Shown in pieces: positions 9,581 through 17,764 of a DNA stretch of 32,162 nt (its first letter is position 1; each line of letters opens with the position of its first letter). This stretch comes from a virus. The position numbers were made by a program, and so were the translations under genes. The stretch is from IMG/VR virus record IMGVR_UViG_3300017992_000059, positions 1 through 32,162 of that record, one strand, 5' to 3'. A model generated the notes under the pieces. That model searched no databases. It was given only the letters and a program-made list of their open reading frames with translations, and had not been told where the DNA came from.

Positions 9581-10514
9581 TAAGCGTAGTACCACTGATA
9601 TCAGAACAAATCCAAGTTCCACCAGCTGCCTCGCATTCCTGTTGTGTTGGGTTAATTAATGTAGGATCACTGCATCTACATTTTTGTGTTAAGTCTACTT
9701 TAAACTCATTTAATATAGGTGAAGGAATATTAGGAATTTCACCAGTGAAGTCTGGCAATTGTACTCTTTGATCTCCTACTAACGTTTTTAATGTGCTATC
9801 AATGGATTCTCTTGATATTGTTTTAGTAACTGCTGGTGGTACAATTGTTTTAGCTGTTCCCTCAAGTCCGTCAAATAAACTACTAACTCCACCTGCAATA
9901 TCATCTACGCTATCACCTATGTTTGATACCAATGATGTTGCTTTAGTATCTATAAAGTTTACAGCATAGTCGGCACCCTCTGCGAGTTTATCCATTTCTA
10001 ATAACTCACTTGCATCTGATATTTTACCATTGGCCCAATCTAATGCTTTACTTGGATCAAACTCACTTGCTATACTTGTTATCTGAGCTAATGCTGCTGA
10101 TGTTTCATTACCTACAATACCACCAATTGATTTTAAACCCGAGAATGCATTCTCCATTGAATCAAACATAATATCTGTTTGCAATGATTCACTGTCAAGA
10201 ATTTGTGTTATACTCGAAATACTATTTTTGCCTGTCCATATACTAGGACTCTTTAAAATACTAAACGGATCTTTGCCCTGACTTACAAATCTATCAACCA
10301 TGCCCGGCTTTAAAAAACCACCATTCTCTAGTTGTTTAAATGACATACCAAACTTGCCTATGCCCTTGTCTGAGAACTCGTTAAATGCTTGTCCAACTGA
10401 TTTAGCTTTTTCAGCTAATACACCAGACAACTGATCTGCATTGATTTTATCTAATCCTGCTGATAAACGTTTTTGGTTTGTTAAATCACTTATATCAAGT
10501 TTAGGTATTGCCAT
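9576..10514 (-). CDS. Virion structural protein with a degenerate lysozyme-like/anchor segment (312 aa)
   Basis: I do not recognise this as a T4-numbered protein. Its place between gp5 and gp25 suggests a baseplate or hub component. Residues 53-132 resemble residues 36-110 of the hub protein encoded at 11940-14918: both have G-K-(F/Y), L-E-x-x-G-(F/Y)-LKPG, WTGKN, (F/I)LDS and Q-x-x-x-M in the same order. The Glu-containing catalytic start (RESSNNY in the hub) is missing, so this copy should be non-catalytic. The middle is low-complexity and Ser/Asp/Ala-rich, probably helical. The C-terminus has a four-cysteine cluster (C-R-C ... ECEAAGGTWIC) that could bind metal or form a small knot. Translation starts at an ATG preceded by a perfect AGGAGGT (10519-10525) placed over the gp5 stop codon, so this gene is probably strongly translated. 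Confidence 0.75.
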   Translation of the reverse strand: MAIPKLDISDLTNQKRLSAGLDKINADQLSGVLAEKAKSVGQAFNEFSDKGIGKFGMSFKQLENGGFLKPGMVDRFVSQGKDPFSILKSPSIWTGKNSISSITQILDSESLQTDIMFDSMENAFSGLKSIGGIVGNETSAALAQITSIASEFDPSKALDWANGKISDASELLEMDKLAEGADYAVNFIDTKATSLVSNIGDSVDDIAGGVSSLFDGLEGTAKTIVPPAVTKTISRESIDSTLKTLVGDQRVQLPDFTGEIPNIPSPILNEFKVDLTQKCRCSDPTLINPTQQECEAAGGTWICSDISGTTLT

Positions 10515-10515
10515 A

Positions 10516-11940
10516 TTAACCTCCTAAATTAATATTAGTAGGAACACCTTTGTTATGTTCTGGCCACGGTTCGTGGTGTGGTGCTCTACTACAAATACTA
10601 TCAAGTTTTGCTGGTTCGCTTTTCCAACCTGTCATTGCATTAAACTTTTGTTCTGGTAACTTAGTTCTTACTGTAAACTTAGGTTTAGGTGCAGCAAGTG
10701 GACCCATTGTGTTCATGAATACATTAGGGCCACCGTTAATAATCATATTTACACCAGCTTTATAACTTGAGTCTAAGCCACTTAATGCTGATATAGTTCC
10801 ATCACTTTTAACAACAAGCGTTTTCTTGGTAAATGCTGTTAATTCTTTTTCGCCGATTAAGTTTAATACTTTTTCGCTTTCTAAGTTAGTTTGTTCAACA
10901 CTATGCAAGTTCATTTTCTTACCGGCATACATGTTAATATCTTCGTCGGCATGGAAGTTCATACTACCTTGTGTTCTAATGTTTACACTGTTTGCAGCAT
11001 AAACATCTAATGTTCCTTCGTTGCCTAACTCAACCCAACTTTGACCATTGGCATGCATAATGTGTATTGTGTTGCCATCGTCAGACATTGTAATTTGATG
11101 TCCTTTAGAAGTACGAAAACGTACTAAGTTATCGTTGCCTTCTAAATCACCATCATCCATTACAATAGAGTGGCCGCCACGTCTACCAATTACTCTGAAG
11201 TCGTCTGGTGATCCAGCATCTAAACTTTCTTTAATATTGCTATCATATACGCCAGACTTATATATTGGTCTACCTGGTGTGCTTATACCAAATGCATTAC
11301 TAGGTGATTCTCGTTGTGCATTGGAACTAATAGGGCCACGCACTTTATCTGTTATAACTCCTTGTTGAAACATGTTAGATGCTTGCAATGAATGAACTGG
11401 TTTATCCTGATCGTAATACTGTTTATTCTGTGTAAATGATTCATCTAATGTGTTAATATTCGTTACAGGTACTCGTGGTGCTGAACTATAACGTTCGTCT
11501 TCAGCACTGTTATTGCCCTTCCAGTTTTCACTAGCACCAATGCCTGGTACCATATGCAATGAATCTGGTTCTGGCACTGTGCCAAAATAAAAGCCTCTGT
11601 TCTGATCACCGTTAACAAACATAATCATAACATCAACACCAACGTCTGGTACAGGAAACCACATGCCATATGATTGTGGGTTGCCTACATACTTGCCTTC
11701 GCCTTCGCCTGGGCCGTAATGTGGGGTCCATCCTAGAAAAGGAGACATATAAGATACAGTAATCCAACTGTCTGGATTCTCTGTTAGTTCTTCAATCCAT
11801 ACTTGGACACGACCTATACGGGCAGGATCATAGTTGTCCATTACCTTACCTATGTACGGTCCTGGTCTATTAGGCCATCCACCTTTATCGGGATTAAATG
11901 CTCTGCCTGTCTTTCTTGTGTGATTAATATTTTGTGCCAT
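10516..11940 (-). CDS. gp5: Baseplate hub/central spike gp5-like, without lysozyme domain (474 aa)
   Basis: This is the trimeric central spike below the tail tube. Residues about 27-125 form an OB-fold of the gp5/VgrG type (GPYIGKVMDNYDPARIGRVQV, later WFPVPDVGVDVMIMFVNGD and FYFGTVP). Residues about 225-400 are short repeats of the intertwined beta-helix type (GHSIVMDDGD, GHQITMSDDGNTIHIMHANG, then runs such as NIRTQGSMNFHADEDINMYAGKKMNLHS). T4 gp5 (575 aa) has a lysozyme domain between these parts. Here the intervening 100 residues contain no lysozyme-like motif. A hydrolase-like domain is instead at the N-terminus of the preceding hub gene. The ATG overlaps the stop of that gene by one base (TAATG), which suggests coupled translation. 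Confidence in gp5-like identity is high. Confidence 0.88.
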   Translation of the reverse strand: MAQNINHTRKTGRAFNPDKGGWPNRPGPYIGKVMDNYDPARIGRVQVWIEELTENPDSWITVSYMSPFLGWTPHYGPGEGEGKYVGNPQSYGMWFPVPDVGVDVMIMFVNGDQNRGFYFGTVPEPDSLHMVPGIGASENWKGNNSAEDERYSSAPRVPVTNINTLDESFTQNKQYYDQDKPVHSLQASNMFQQGVITDKVRGPISSNAQRESPSNAFGISTPGRPIYKSGVYDSNIKESLDAGSPDDFRVIGRRGGHSIVMDDGDLEGNDNLVRFRTSKGHQITMSDDGNTIHIMHANGQSWVELGNEGTLDVYAANSVNIRTQGSMNFHADEDINMYAGKKMNLHSVEQTNLESEKVLNLIGEKELTAFTKKTLVVKSDGTISALSGLDSSYKAGVNMIINGGPNVFMNTMGPLAAPKPKFTVRTKLPEQKFNAMTGWKSEPAKLDSICSRAPHHEPWPEHNKGVPTNINLGG

Positions 11941-14918
11941 TATCTTTTTCTACTACTTTTGTTAGGATTGTAAAAACTTGCGTCTCGCTCAATTAAAATA
12001 GTTGTACTTTTTAAATTGTGTCCATCATCTGTTGCATCATCATTGTGTGATGTTGCTGGGGTTATACCACCTTTAAATGTTTCTAGTATGTCCACTGGTT
12101 TAGCTGTTTTGTGCTTTAACTTATCTAAATTTATTTTTGCAACCTCATTGAGATTAGCTGGTGCTTTAGTAGCAAAGTTTCTATTAGAGTTATGCGGATC
12201 ACCTTTAACTCCGCCCCATTCTCCTTCAGCAGTATAAGCAGTACCATCAACTTTCTTTTTCTGTTTGTTATCTTCTTTCTTTAATGTTTCTGCTGGATCT
12301 CGATACATCATTAACGTACCTTGCAATCGTTGTTTGAACGATCCACCTCGTAAGTATGTAGTCACCATATTAGCACGGTAAGTTAATTTCATCATGTTAT
12401 TAGCTTCGCCATCTTGCTTATATGGATCATTCTTACCTATCTCTATTAGTCCATCTACACCATAATCTTCTGGTGTATTATATTCAACACTAAAGTAAAC
12501 ACTCGACGCGTCAAAGTTAACTGACCCATCTGGCATATACGGTTTATACCCTACTTCTTTTAAACTAACATCACCAGAGTAAAATATCTCGCTTTGTGCA
12601 ATCCAATCAGGATCACCTATAATCTCAATGTCTACTGTTGCTTGGTCAGCCGGTGAATATAATACTGAAGCTGCTGATGCTGCTATTTCCGCTGATTTAG
12701 CATCACCCATAATACCCGACTCTGTAGACTTAGGTTGATAGTATGCACGTTCAACTTCATTGGTATTAGTCATTGGCAATTTAGAATTACCTGGGAATGA
12801 GCCAGTCATTACTTGGAAATACAAGTAGTTGTAATCTGCTGTTAAACTTAATACTTCTGTGTTCTCGCCTGTAAACCAGTAAGGATAGCGTTTATGTACA
12901 CCTCTGTATATTGCGCCTGGGAACACCGGAGACTTAATATCACCGACATCATACTGGCTCACAATAAATTTTATTTGGTATGCATAGTCTCTTTGTTTTT
13001 TATCAAATTCTAGTTGCTTAACTTGTGTGCGAACTTTAAACCATTTAAAATGTTTTTCTGTTGCTGTTTCTTTTGCTTTTGGAATAGGCAAGTTATTCTT
13101 GTCTACTGCAATGTTTTGTTGATCAGTAACGAATGCAGAGTTACGAACAACTTCTTCAATAATTTTAATAATACTTGTACCTTGTGGTATTGTATGCTGA
13201 CGTTCTTCTTTCTTCATACCGCCGGCTTCTTTTGTTTTGCGTTGGTTTGCGGTCGTTGTTTTATTTGCATTACCTGACAGGCGTTTATTAACCTCGCCTA
13301 GTCGTGTAACTGTTTTATCGTGTATTCCACTATTCTGTTCAAATTCTATAATGTATTCGTTGGCTACTAATTTCTTTTGTTCTTTAACTAATCTATCCTG
13401 GAATGCATTTAGGTATTGCATTAAACTTTCTGCACCATTGTCTGTTGCTGATAAAATATCTTCTACTGTGTTGCCTTGTAATGTAAACGCTTCCGGCACT
13501 GCGGTATGTGTCATTGCTGTGCCAAAATGTGATTGTGGACATACCGCTTCACATTTATATGTTACCATACTGTTATCAATTGAGAATGTTATTCCTCTAA
13601 ACATAAACGGGATAAATTTCTCTGAGAATGCATTCTCGTCTGACGTTCCGTCACGTTTTTTAAGTGTTCCATCTACTGCTTCTGTTCCGTCAACAATGTT
13701 ACCATCTATATCGTAACCATAAAAACGTATTACCATTAAGTATAACTGTGATGCATAAGGTATTTCACGATCATCAACTGGTGTTTCACCGGACGCTTTA
13801 TATGTTGCTGCAACTTGTTTTTTAAGATTGTCTAATAACGTTAAACCATTTGGCTCTGTAATTGTAAACGACATGCTAAATTGGTTGTGTACAGATTGCG
13901 TTGATGTACCGGATACTAATCCTTGTAGTTCTATATCATCTATATAATAATCTCGCGGAAAGTGTTCAGCGCGATAAGCACCAAATGAAGAATCTGTTGC
14001 ATTGTTAATACCGCCTGACTGTATTATAAGTGGTAAGCCAGTTACATCTTTTTGCCCTAGCTCAACAATTTTGTTGTACTTTTCTCTAGGTAAAACATAA
14101 AGACTAACACTATAAGTCATTGTTGCAAACTTCTTAAATGGGTTTTCTTTAGTTTCAATTGGTTGTAAAAACTCTTCAGCAATAACAGTTCCGTCAGCTT
14201 CTTTAACAATGTTAATAGCGCCAGACTCTGTTTTCTTAATAGTTACATTCTCACCAACGTCTTTATTAGAAATTGCACCTTGATTGAATGCAAGATCATC
14301 ACCACCTATAGTATCTGTAGGAGCAACTGGCGCTGTTGTAGCATTACTAAATCTTCCGTTGTCTCCTGGTATTGCTTGTCCACTTAAGGCTGCTTGTTGC
14401 GTCTTAACAGGATTATTTGGCTTTCCAAATATAGCAGAACGTCCTATCTGGTCGTACTCACTGATTTGTGTTCCGTTACCATCAGCAAAGCCCTCTCCAT
14501 ACTTAAAGTATTTTGTTGCTGATCCTGCGCCACCTAAATGTGCTGCTGATAAGAAGCCACCTACATCATCAGGTGTTGATGTACTTTTTAATGCGCCAAG
14601 ACGCAAACCTGTGTTATAGTTGCGCTGTAATAATCCATCCATTGCATTTTCTTGAGCTGTTTTAGAATCTAAGAATGCAGATGAGTTTGATGCTCCATTT
14701 TTACCAGTCCAGTTTTCGTCAAACTTTAATGCTGATTGTCCATACTTTTTATATGAGCCAGGCTTTAAGTAACCTGTATCTTCTAAGGCGGCTGCACCAA
14801 ATTGATACTTGCCCAAGTATCCAAATTGATTAACAGCTTGATAGTTATTACTTGACTCTCGTTCAGCTAACGCACTTTTAACAGATTGGAGTTGTTCTTG
14901 CGATAACGATATTGCCAT
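11940..14918 (-). CDS. Baseplate hub protein with N-terminal lytic-transglycosylase-like domain (992 aa)
   Basis: Two parts are visible. Residues 1-165 look like a lysozyme-superfamily (SLT/GH23-like) domain: ALAERESSNNY supplies a Glu (E19 or E21) in the usual catalytic setting, followed by GYLGKYQFG, LEDTGYLKPG, WTGKNG and AAHLGGAG, the last resembling the A-A-x-x-x-G motif of transglycosylases. Residues about 250-900 resemble large T4-like hub proteins, with segments such as SMSFTITEPNGLTLLDNLKK and beta-rich blocks. They probably form the gp27-type ring joining the tail tube to the spike. The gene sits between gp53 and gp5. I infer that this protein carries the cell-wall-cutting activity that T4 places in gp5. 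The hub role is inferred from gene order and pattern; the enzyme call is moderately supported. Confidence 0.75.
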   Translation of the reverse strand: MAISLSQEQLQSVKSALAERESSNNYQAVNQFGYLGKYQFGAAALEDTGYLKPGSYKKYGQSALKFDENWTGKNGASNSSAFLDSKTAQENAMDGLLQRNYNTGLRLGALKSTSTPDDVGGFLSAAHLGGAGSATKYFKYGEGFADGNGTQISEYDQIGRSAIFGKPNNPVKTQQAALSGQAIPGDNGRFSNATTAPVAPTDTIGGDDLAFNQGAISNKDVGENVTIKKTESGAINIVKEADGTVIAEEFLQPIETKENPFKKFATMTYSVSLYVLPREKYNKIVELGQKDVTGLPLIIQSGGINNATDSSFGAYRAEHFPRDYYIDDIELQGLVSGTSTQSVHNQFSMSFTITEPNGLTLLDNLKKQVAATYKASGETPVDDREIPYASQLYLMVIRFYGYDIDGNIVDGTEAVDGTLKKRDGTSDENAFSEKFIPFMFRGITFSIDNSMVTYKCEAVCPQSHFGTAMTHTAVPEAFTLQGNTVEDILSATDNGAESLMQYLNAFQDRLVKEQKKLVANEYIIEFEQNSGIHDKTVTRLGEVNKRLSGNANKTTTANQRKTKEAGGMKKEERQHTIPQGTSIIKIIEEVVRNSAFVTDQQNIAVDKNNLPIPKAKETATEKHFKWFKVRTQVKQLEFDKKQRDYAYQIKFIVSQYDVGDIKSPVFPGAIYRGVHKRYPYWFTGENTEVLSLTADYNYLYFQVMTGSFPGNSKLPMTNTNEVERAYYQPKSTESGIMGDAKSAEIAASAASVLYSPADQATVDIEIIGDPDWIAQSEIFYSGDVSLKEVGYKPYMPDGSVNFDASSVYFSVEYNTPEDYGVDGLIEIGKNDPYKQDGEANNMMKLTYRANMVTTYLRGGSFKQRLQGTLMMYRDPAETLKKEDNKQKKKVDGTAYTAEGEWGGVKGDPHNSNRNFATKAPANLNEVAKINLDKLKHKTAKPVDILETFKGGITPATSHNDDATDDGHNLKSTTILIERDASFYNPNKSSRKR

Positions 14919-14919
14919 A

Positions 14920-15225
14920 TTAGAATCCTAATTCGTTTTTAAGTGTTTCTAATTGTGGTAAGAATATTTCTGTTCCTATTGTAAAGTCAAACAAAGGATC
15001 TTTTAATGTGTTAGGATTACGTTGTGCAAACACCCACCACAGTCTTGAATCTTCGTACAAGTCATAAGCTAACAAATCAGGACGTAAATGATACACTTGA
15101 TTTATTTGGAACATAGGGTCTGACGCTTTTTTAGATATAGGTCTATTAACCATTAAGTCTAAATAGTTACCTTCATTCTTTGTGTTGTAATATGGTGTTG
15201 TAGGTTTATAATCTGGCATTACCAA
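14920..15225 (-). CDS. gp53: Baseplate wedge subunit gp53
   Basis: This 101-residue protein has the conserved gp53 core: a short Tyr/Asn-rich lead (PTTPYYNTKNEGNYLDLMVN), then a LysM-like block RPDLLAYDLYEDSRLWWVFA, QRNPNTLKDPLFDF and a terminal IGTEIFLP. In T4, gp53 (196 aa) completes the wedge and lets wedges join around the hub, and it lies immediately before gene 5, as here. The ORF can start at 15225 (MVMPDYK) or at the second Met at 15219 (MPDYK). The first start overlaps the upstream stop. It is about half the length of T4 gp53 and seems to keep only the core. Confidence 0.82.
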   Translation of the reverse strand: MVMPDYKPTTPYYNTKNEGNYLDLMVNRPISKKASDPMFQINQVYHLRPDLLAYDLYEDSRLWWVFAQRNPNTLKDPLFDFTIGTEIFLPQLETLKNELGF

Positions 15226-16448
15226 TATCCTTTTCTAATTAACTTGCCCGAAGCATAATCTTCTAAGCTAAATTCGTTACTAACTTGATCACGTGTTTGT
15301 ACAGGCATGAATGTTAACTGAAATTGTATTTCAGATGGAACATACGTTTCTTTTTCTGTAAAGTTATTTGATCCTGAACTGCCTGAACTACCTGGTGATA
15401 AATCTAATTCTGGAATACCAAATGTTCCAGCAAATGCACCAGCAAAATCAAAGCCTTGTCCGCTAAGTCCCGAACTTACTAAACGTGATATGCGGCCGCT
15501 CCATGACTGGCCACCTGACCCTGATTGCATACGTCCTGTGTATGAGTTATTTGTCGACGGGCCAACATAAGCTCTAACATAGTCAACATTGTCTGGTAAT
15601 GTATATGTAAAGTTAGATAATACGCAAGGGTGTTCATTAAATTGAAACTCACCAAACCCACGCATGTATAATAATGGTGGTGGTGTACCTCTACGTTTAT
15701 CCTGACCATAAAACATTTTAGTAGCTGCCTTAAAGAAAGTCATTGCTGCTAACATATATTCTGCTTCGGCGGTGTCTTGAGCTGTAAACACACCATTAAC
15801 AATAACATCACCTGTTTGTGATCCTTGATAAAAGTAACCACGGTGATTGCTATGTGTTAAACTATATGATTCGTAATTTGCTTGATTTGATATAAACACG
15901 TTAGGCGTGTATGGAAATAATACGCCGTCTGTTTCTATCAATGGTTTTAATAGACCGGTACTAGCATTTGGGTGATTATACAAATAATCTGATGTCGGTG
16001 ACAAACTTACTCTAAAGCGCCAATCTGTTTTTTCTACTGTTCTTGTACCTTGATTTCTAAACGTTTCATTTTTTGAATCATTTATTAATAAGTCATCTAC
16101 ATCAGCTCTTGTTAAAGAGTTTTCACCTAATGTAAACGCATCATTGATAACAACTGGATCAAAGTCTCCTTGCTGAGCCGTTAACGAATTTAATCCTTGT
16201 CCTAGTGCTAATGCATCGTTTAATTGTGCTGTATCTTGATCAGCTAAGGTCAATGAATTAACACCGCCAAACGCATCGTTTAACACAGCCGGATCTTGAT
16301 CTGCAAAAGTTAATGAATTAACACCTTGCCCTCTAACGGAAACAACACTGTCACCCTCGATAACAAAGTCACCTGTACCTATTAGGTTTTGTGCTTGTTC
16401 TTGTGTTACTGTACCACCGTTAAATTTAAGTAAATTAGTTTGAGGCAT
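15219..16448 (-). CDS. Tail-tube-associated baseplate protein (gp48/gp54 position) with N-terminal repeats (409 aa)
   Basis: This is the first gene of the minus-strand baseplate operon. From residue about 140 it has a beta-rich fold with WRFRVSLSP, FPYTPNVFI, the HSNHRGYFYQGSQTGDVIVN segment, AQDTAEAEYMLAAMTFFKAA, TKMFYGQ and LPDNVDYVRA. This pattern recurs in tail-tube/baseplate cap proteins of marine T4-like phages, so a gp48 or gp54 role at the tube-baseplate junction is likely but not proven. Residues 42-125 are four imperfect copies of an approximately 20-residue unit (NSLT-x-AD-x-D ... (L/I)NDA). A Ser/Gly linker (SPGSSGSSGSNN) lies near residue 355. A late promoter precedes it with a 21-nt leader containing AGGA. 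Confidence 0.7.
   Translation of the reverse strand: MPQTNLLKFNGGTVTQEQAQNLIGTGDFVIEGDSVVSVRGQGVNSLTFADQDPAVLNDAFGGVNSLTLADQDTAQLNDALALGQGLNSLTAQQGDFDPVVINDAFTLGENSLTRADVDDLLINDSKNETFRNQGTRTVEKTDWRFRVSLSPTSDYLYNHPNASTGLLKPLIETDGVLFPYTPNVFISNQANYESYSLTHSNHRGYFYQGSQTGDVIVNGVFTAQDTAEAEYMLAAMTFFKAATKMFYGQDKRRGTPPPLLYMRGFGEFQFNEHPCVLSNFTYTLPDNVDYVRAYVGPSTNNSYTGRMQSGSGGQSWSGRISRLVSSGLSGQGFDFAGAFAGTFGIPELDLSPGSSGSSGSNNFTEKETYVPSEIQFQLTFMPVQTRDQVSNEFSLEDYASGKLIRKGYW
16074..16325 (-). repeat. Four tandem ~60-bp coding repeats at the N-terminus of the 409-aa protein
   Basis: Units begin at GVNSLTFADQD, GVNSLTLADQD, GLNSLTAQQGD and ENSLTRADVDD, each followed by a (L/I)NDA/S segment. The first two are also close at the DNA level (shared gcatcgtttaa, cttgatc and aatgaattaacacc on the plus strand), with a 60-bp period. 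The later units have drifted. Confidence 0.8.
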
Positions 16449-16474
16449 GTTTAGAAATCCTATAATGTATTGCA

Positions 16475-16482
16475 GTATTTAT
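16475..16482 (-). promoter_or_regulatory. T4-type late promoter for the baseplate operon
   Basis: The minus strand reads AATAAATA. The predicted start at 16469 gives a 21-nt leader to the ATG at 16448, the same leader length as for gp6. An AGGA lies about 9 nt before the ATG. Confidence 0.6.
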
Positions 16483-16516
16483 TCAGTTTATTATAACCCA
16501 ATATAATGATTTATGG

Positions 16517-16544
16517 TTGACAATTTTGTAAAAGAGTATATACT
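16517..16544 (+). promoter_or_regulatory. Sigma70-like early promoter for the gp55-gp47-gp46 operon
   Basis: A perfect TTGACA (16517-16522) is followed after 16 bp by TATACT (16539-16544). The expected start is near 16551, just upstream of the gp55 start. This matches host-polymerase transcription of an early or middle operon, back to back with the late baseplate promoter. Confidence 0.75.
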
Positions 16545-16563
16545 ATAGTCATTATCAACGAGA

Positions 16564-17571
16564 ATGGAGATTATGGCAACAAAACCCAAAAAACAAAAAA
16601 GAGTAAATTACTTAAACAACCGTGACATTCTAAAAGAAATTCATAAATCAAAAATGTCATTTAACTCGTACTTAGATCAAGTAGAAGACAATCAACAAGA
16701 TTTCATTGTCGAAAGAAAAGAAGAGATTTTCGGAACGCAAACTGTTGAACGCAAAAACGAAAACGGTGAATTAGTAGAAGTAGATATACCTGTTATTCAA
16801 CTTGCTAAAGAAGCTAGAGCTGCAAGACTAAACAAAGAATTAGAAGATGCTAATTACAAGCCCGAAGATTTTACAGACCAGGACATTGTATTCCGTGTAA
16901 TGACCGACGAACATATTCCGTTAGGTCCAAAGAAACGTACTAAAAACACAATAAAACCAAAAAAGAAAAAAGCATCTGACCTCATGGATGACTTAGATCT
17001 AGATGATTCCAATCTAGATGACGATCCAAACGTTATGATAGTAAACGGAGACACTACTAGCATGACACAAGAAGAATTAACAGCTTGGGCAAAATTAAAT
17101 GACGTAGAATTAATGCCAATTCGCTGTAACTTCCCCCCATTTAAGCACTATCGGTTAGATGAAAACGGGCATCTTTATGTCGTTGGAATTAGTCACTGGA
17201 AAGGTGGAATTGAAGATGGCCACTTTAGTAAAACCCATGGTAGTGTTACAGATAAACTAGCCAAAATGTATATGAAATTATGTGAGCGTTACGGCACACG
17301 TTCCAACTGGCGTGGTTATACCTATAATGACGAAATGCGCTCACAAGCATTATTACAGTTATGCCAAATTGGATTACAGTTTAACGAAGCAAAATCACAG
17401 AACCCATTTGCATATTATACCGCAGCAATTACTAATAGCTTTACGAGAGTTTTGAATATCGAAAAGAAAATGCAAGCTATACGCGACGACATTTTAGAAG
17501 AAAACGGATTAAACCCAAGCTGGACAAGACAGTTTGAAAATGACAATGTTGACAAAAAATATCAAGAGTGA
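16564..17571 (+). CDS. gp55: Late-transcription sigma factor gp55-like with a large insertion (335 aa)
   Basis: gp55 directs host RNA polymerase to late promoters of the TATAAATA type, which occur throughout this window. The N-terminus has VNYLNNRDILKEI (T4: YNYVNNKELLQAI). The C-terminal third has a block at residues 230-305 with RYGTRSNWRGYTYNDEMRSQ, then GLQFNEAKSQNPFAYYTAAI and TNSFTRVLNIEKK, matching T4 gp55 'L-S-K-R-F-N-F-S-G-Y-T', 'N-F-D-E-T-K-Y-K-N-P-H-A-Y-I-T-Q-A' and following. T4 gp55 is 185 aa; about 190 residues are inserted here between these blocks, including a Lys-rich and an Asp-rich stretch (KPKKKKASDLMDDLDLDD). T4's C-terminal clamp-binding SLDFLYE motif is not seen. The start may be 16564 or 16573 (MATKPKK); both have poorly spaced ribosome sites. 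Confidence 0.85.
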   Translation: MEIMATKPKKQKRVNYLNNRDILKEIHKSKMSFNSYLDQVEDNQQDFIVERKEEIFGTQTVERKNENGELVEVDIPVIQLAKEARAARLNKELEDANYKPEDFTDQDIVFRVMTDEHIPLGPKKRTKNTIKPKKKKASDLMDDLDLDDSNLDDDPNVMIVNGDTTSMTQEELTAWAKLNDVELMPIRCNFPPFKHYRLDENGHLYVVGISHWKGGIEDGHFSKTHGSVTDKLAKMYMKLCERYGTRSNWRGYTYNDEMRSQALLQLCQIGLQFNEAKSQNPFAYYTAAITNSFTRVLNIEKKMQAIRDDILEENGLNPSWTRQFENDNVDKKYQE

Positions 17572-17764
17572 TACAATAACAAAAACTTATGTTTTCGAAG
17601 TAAAAGGGAAGAATACTGGCAATTCATATTGCTGGTATTTCTCCTGCGAAAACGATGAACAATTTTATTCAATGCTACTAGACAGTGGATTAGAACAAGA
17701 TACGTCTGGTAAACTGATTAAAGTTATAGATTTGGATCTGTTCAATAATATCAATGACTCATAA
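17534..17764 (+). CDS. Small protein of unknown function (up to 76 aa)
   Basis: I do not recognise this family. The frame overlaps the gp55 end by 38 nt and the next gene's start by 11 nt, so it is packed into the operon. The start could be the Met at 17534, 17540 or 17546; no clear ribosome site favours one. The protein has a likely beta-alpha layout (TKTYVFEVKGKNTGNSYCWY, then ENDEQFYSMLLDSG), with two Cys and no membrane segment. Its operon position between gp55 and gp47 suggests early expression. Confidence 0.55.
   Translation: MKMTMLTKNIKSDTITKTYVFEVKGKNTGNSYCWYFSCENDEQFYSMLLDSGLEQDTSGKLIKVIDLDLFNNINDS

Noticed and set aside
13237-13716. 159-aa plus-strand frame inside the hub gene
   Set aside because: Shadow of the 992-aa hub gene; Cys/Ser/Leu-rich low-information sequence without a ribosome site.
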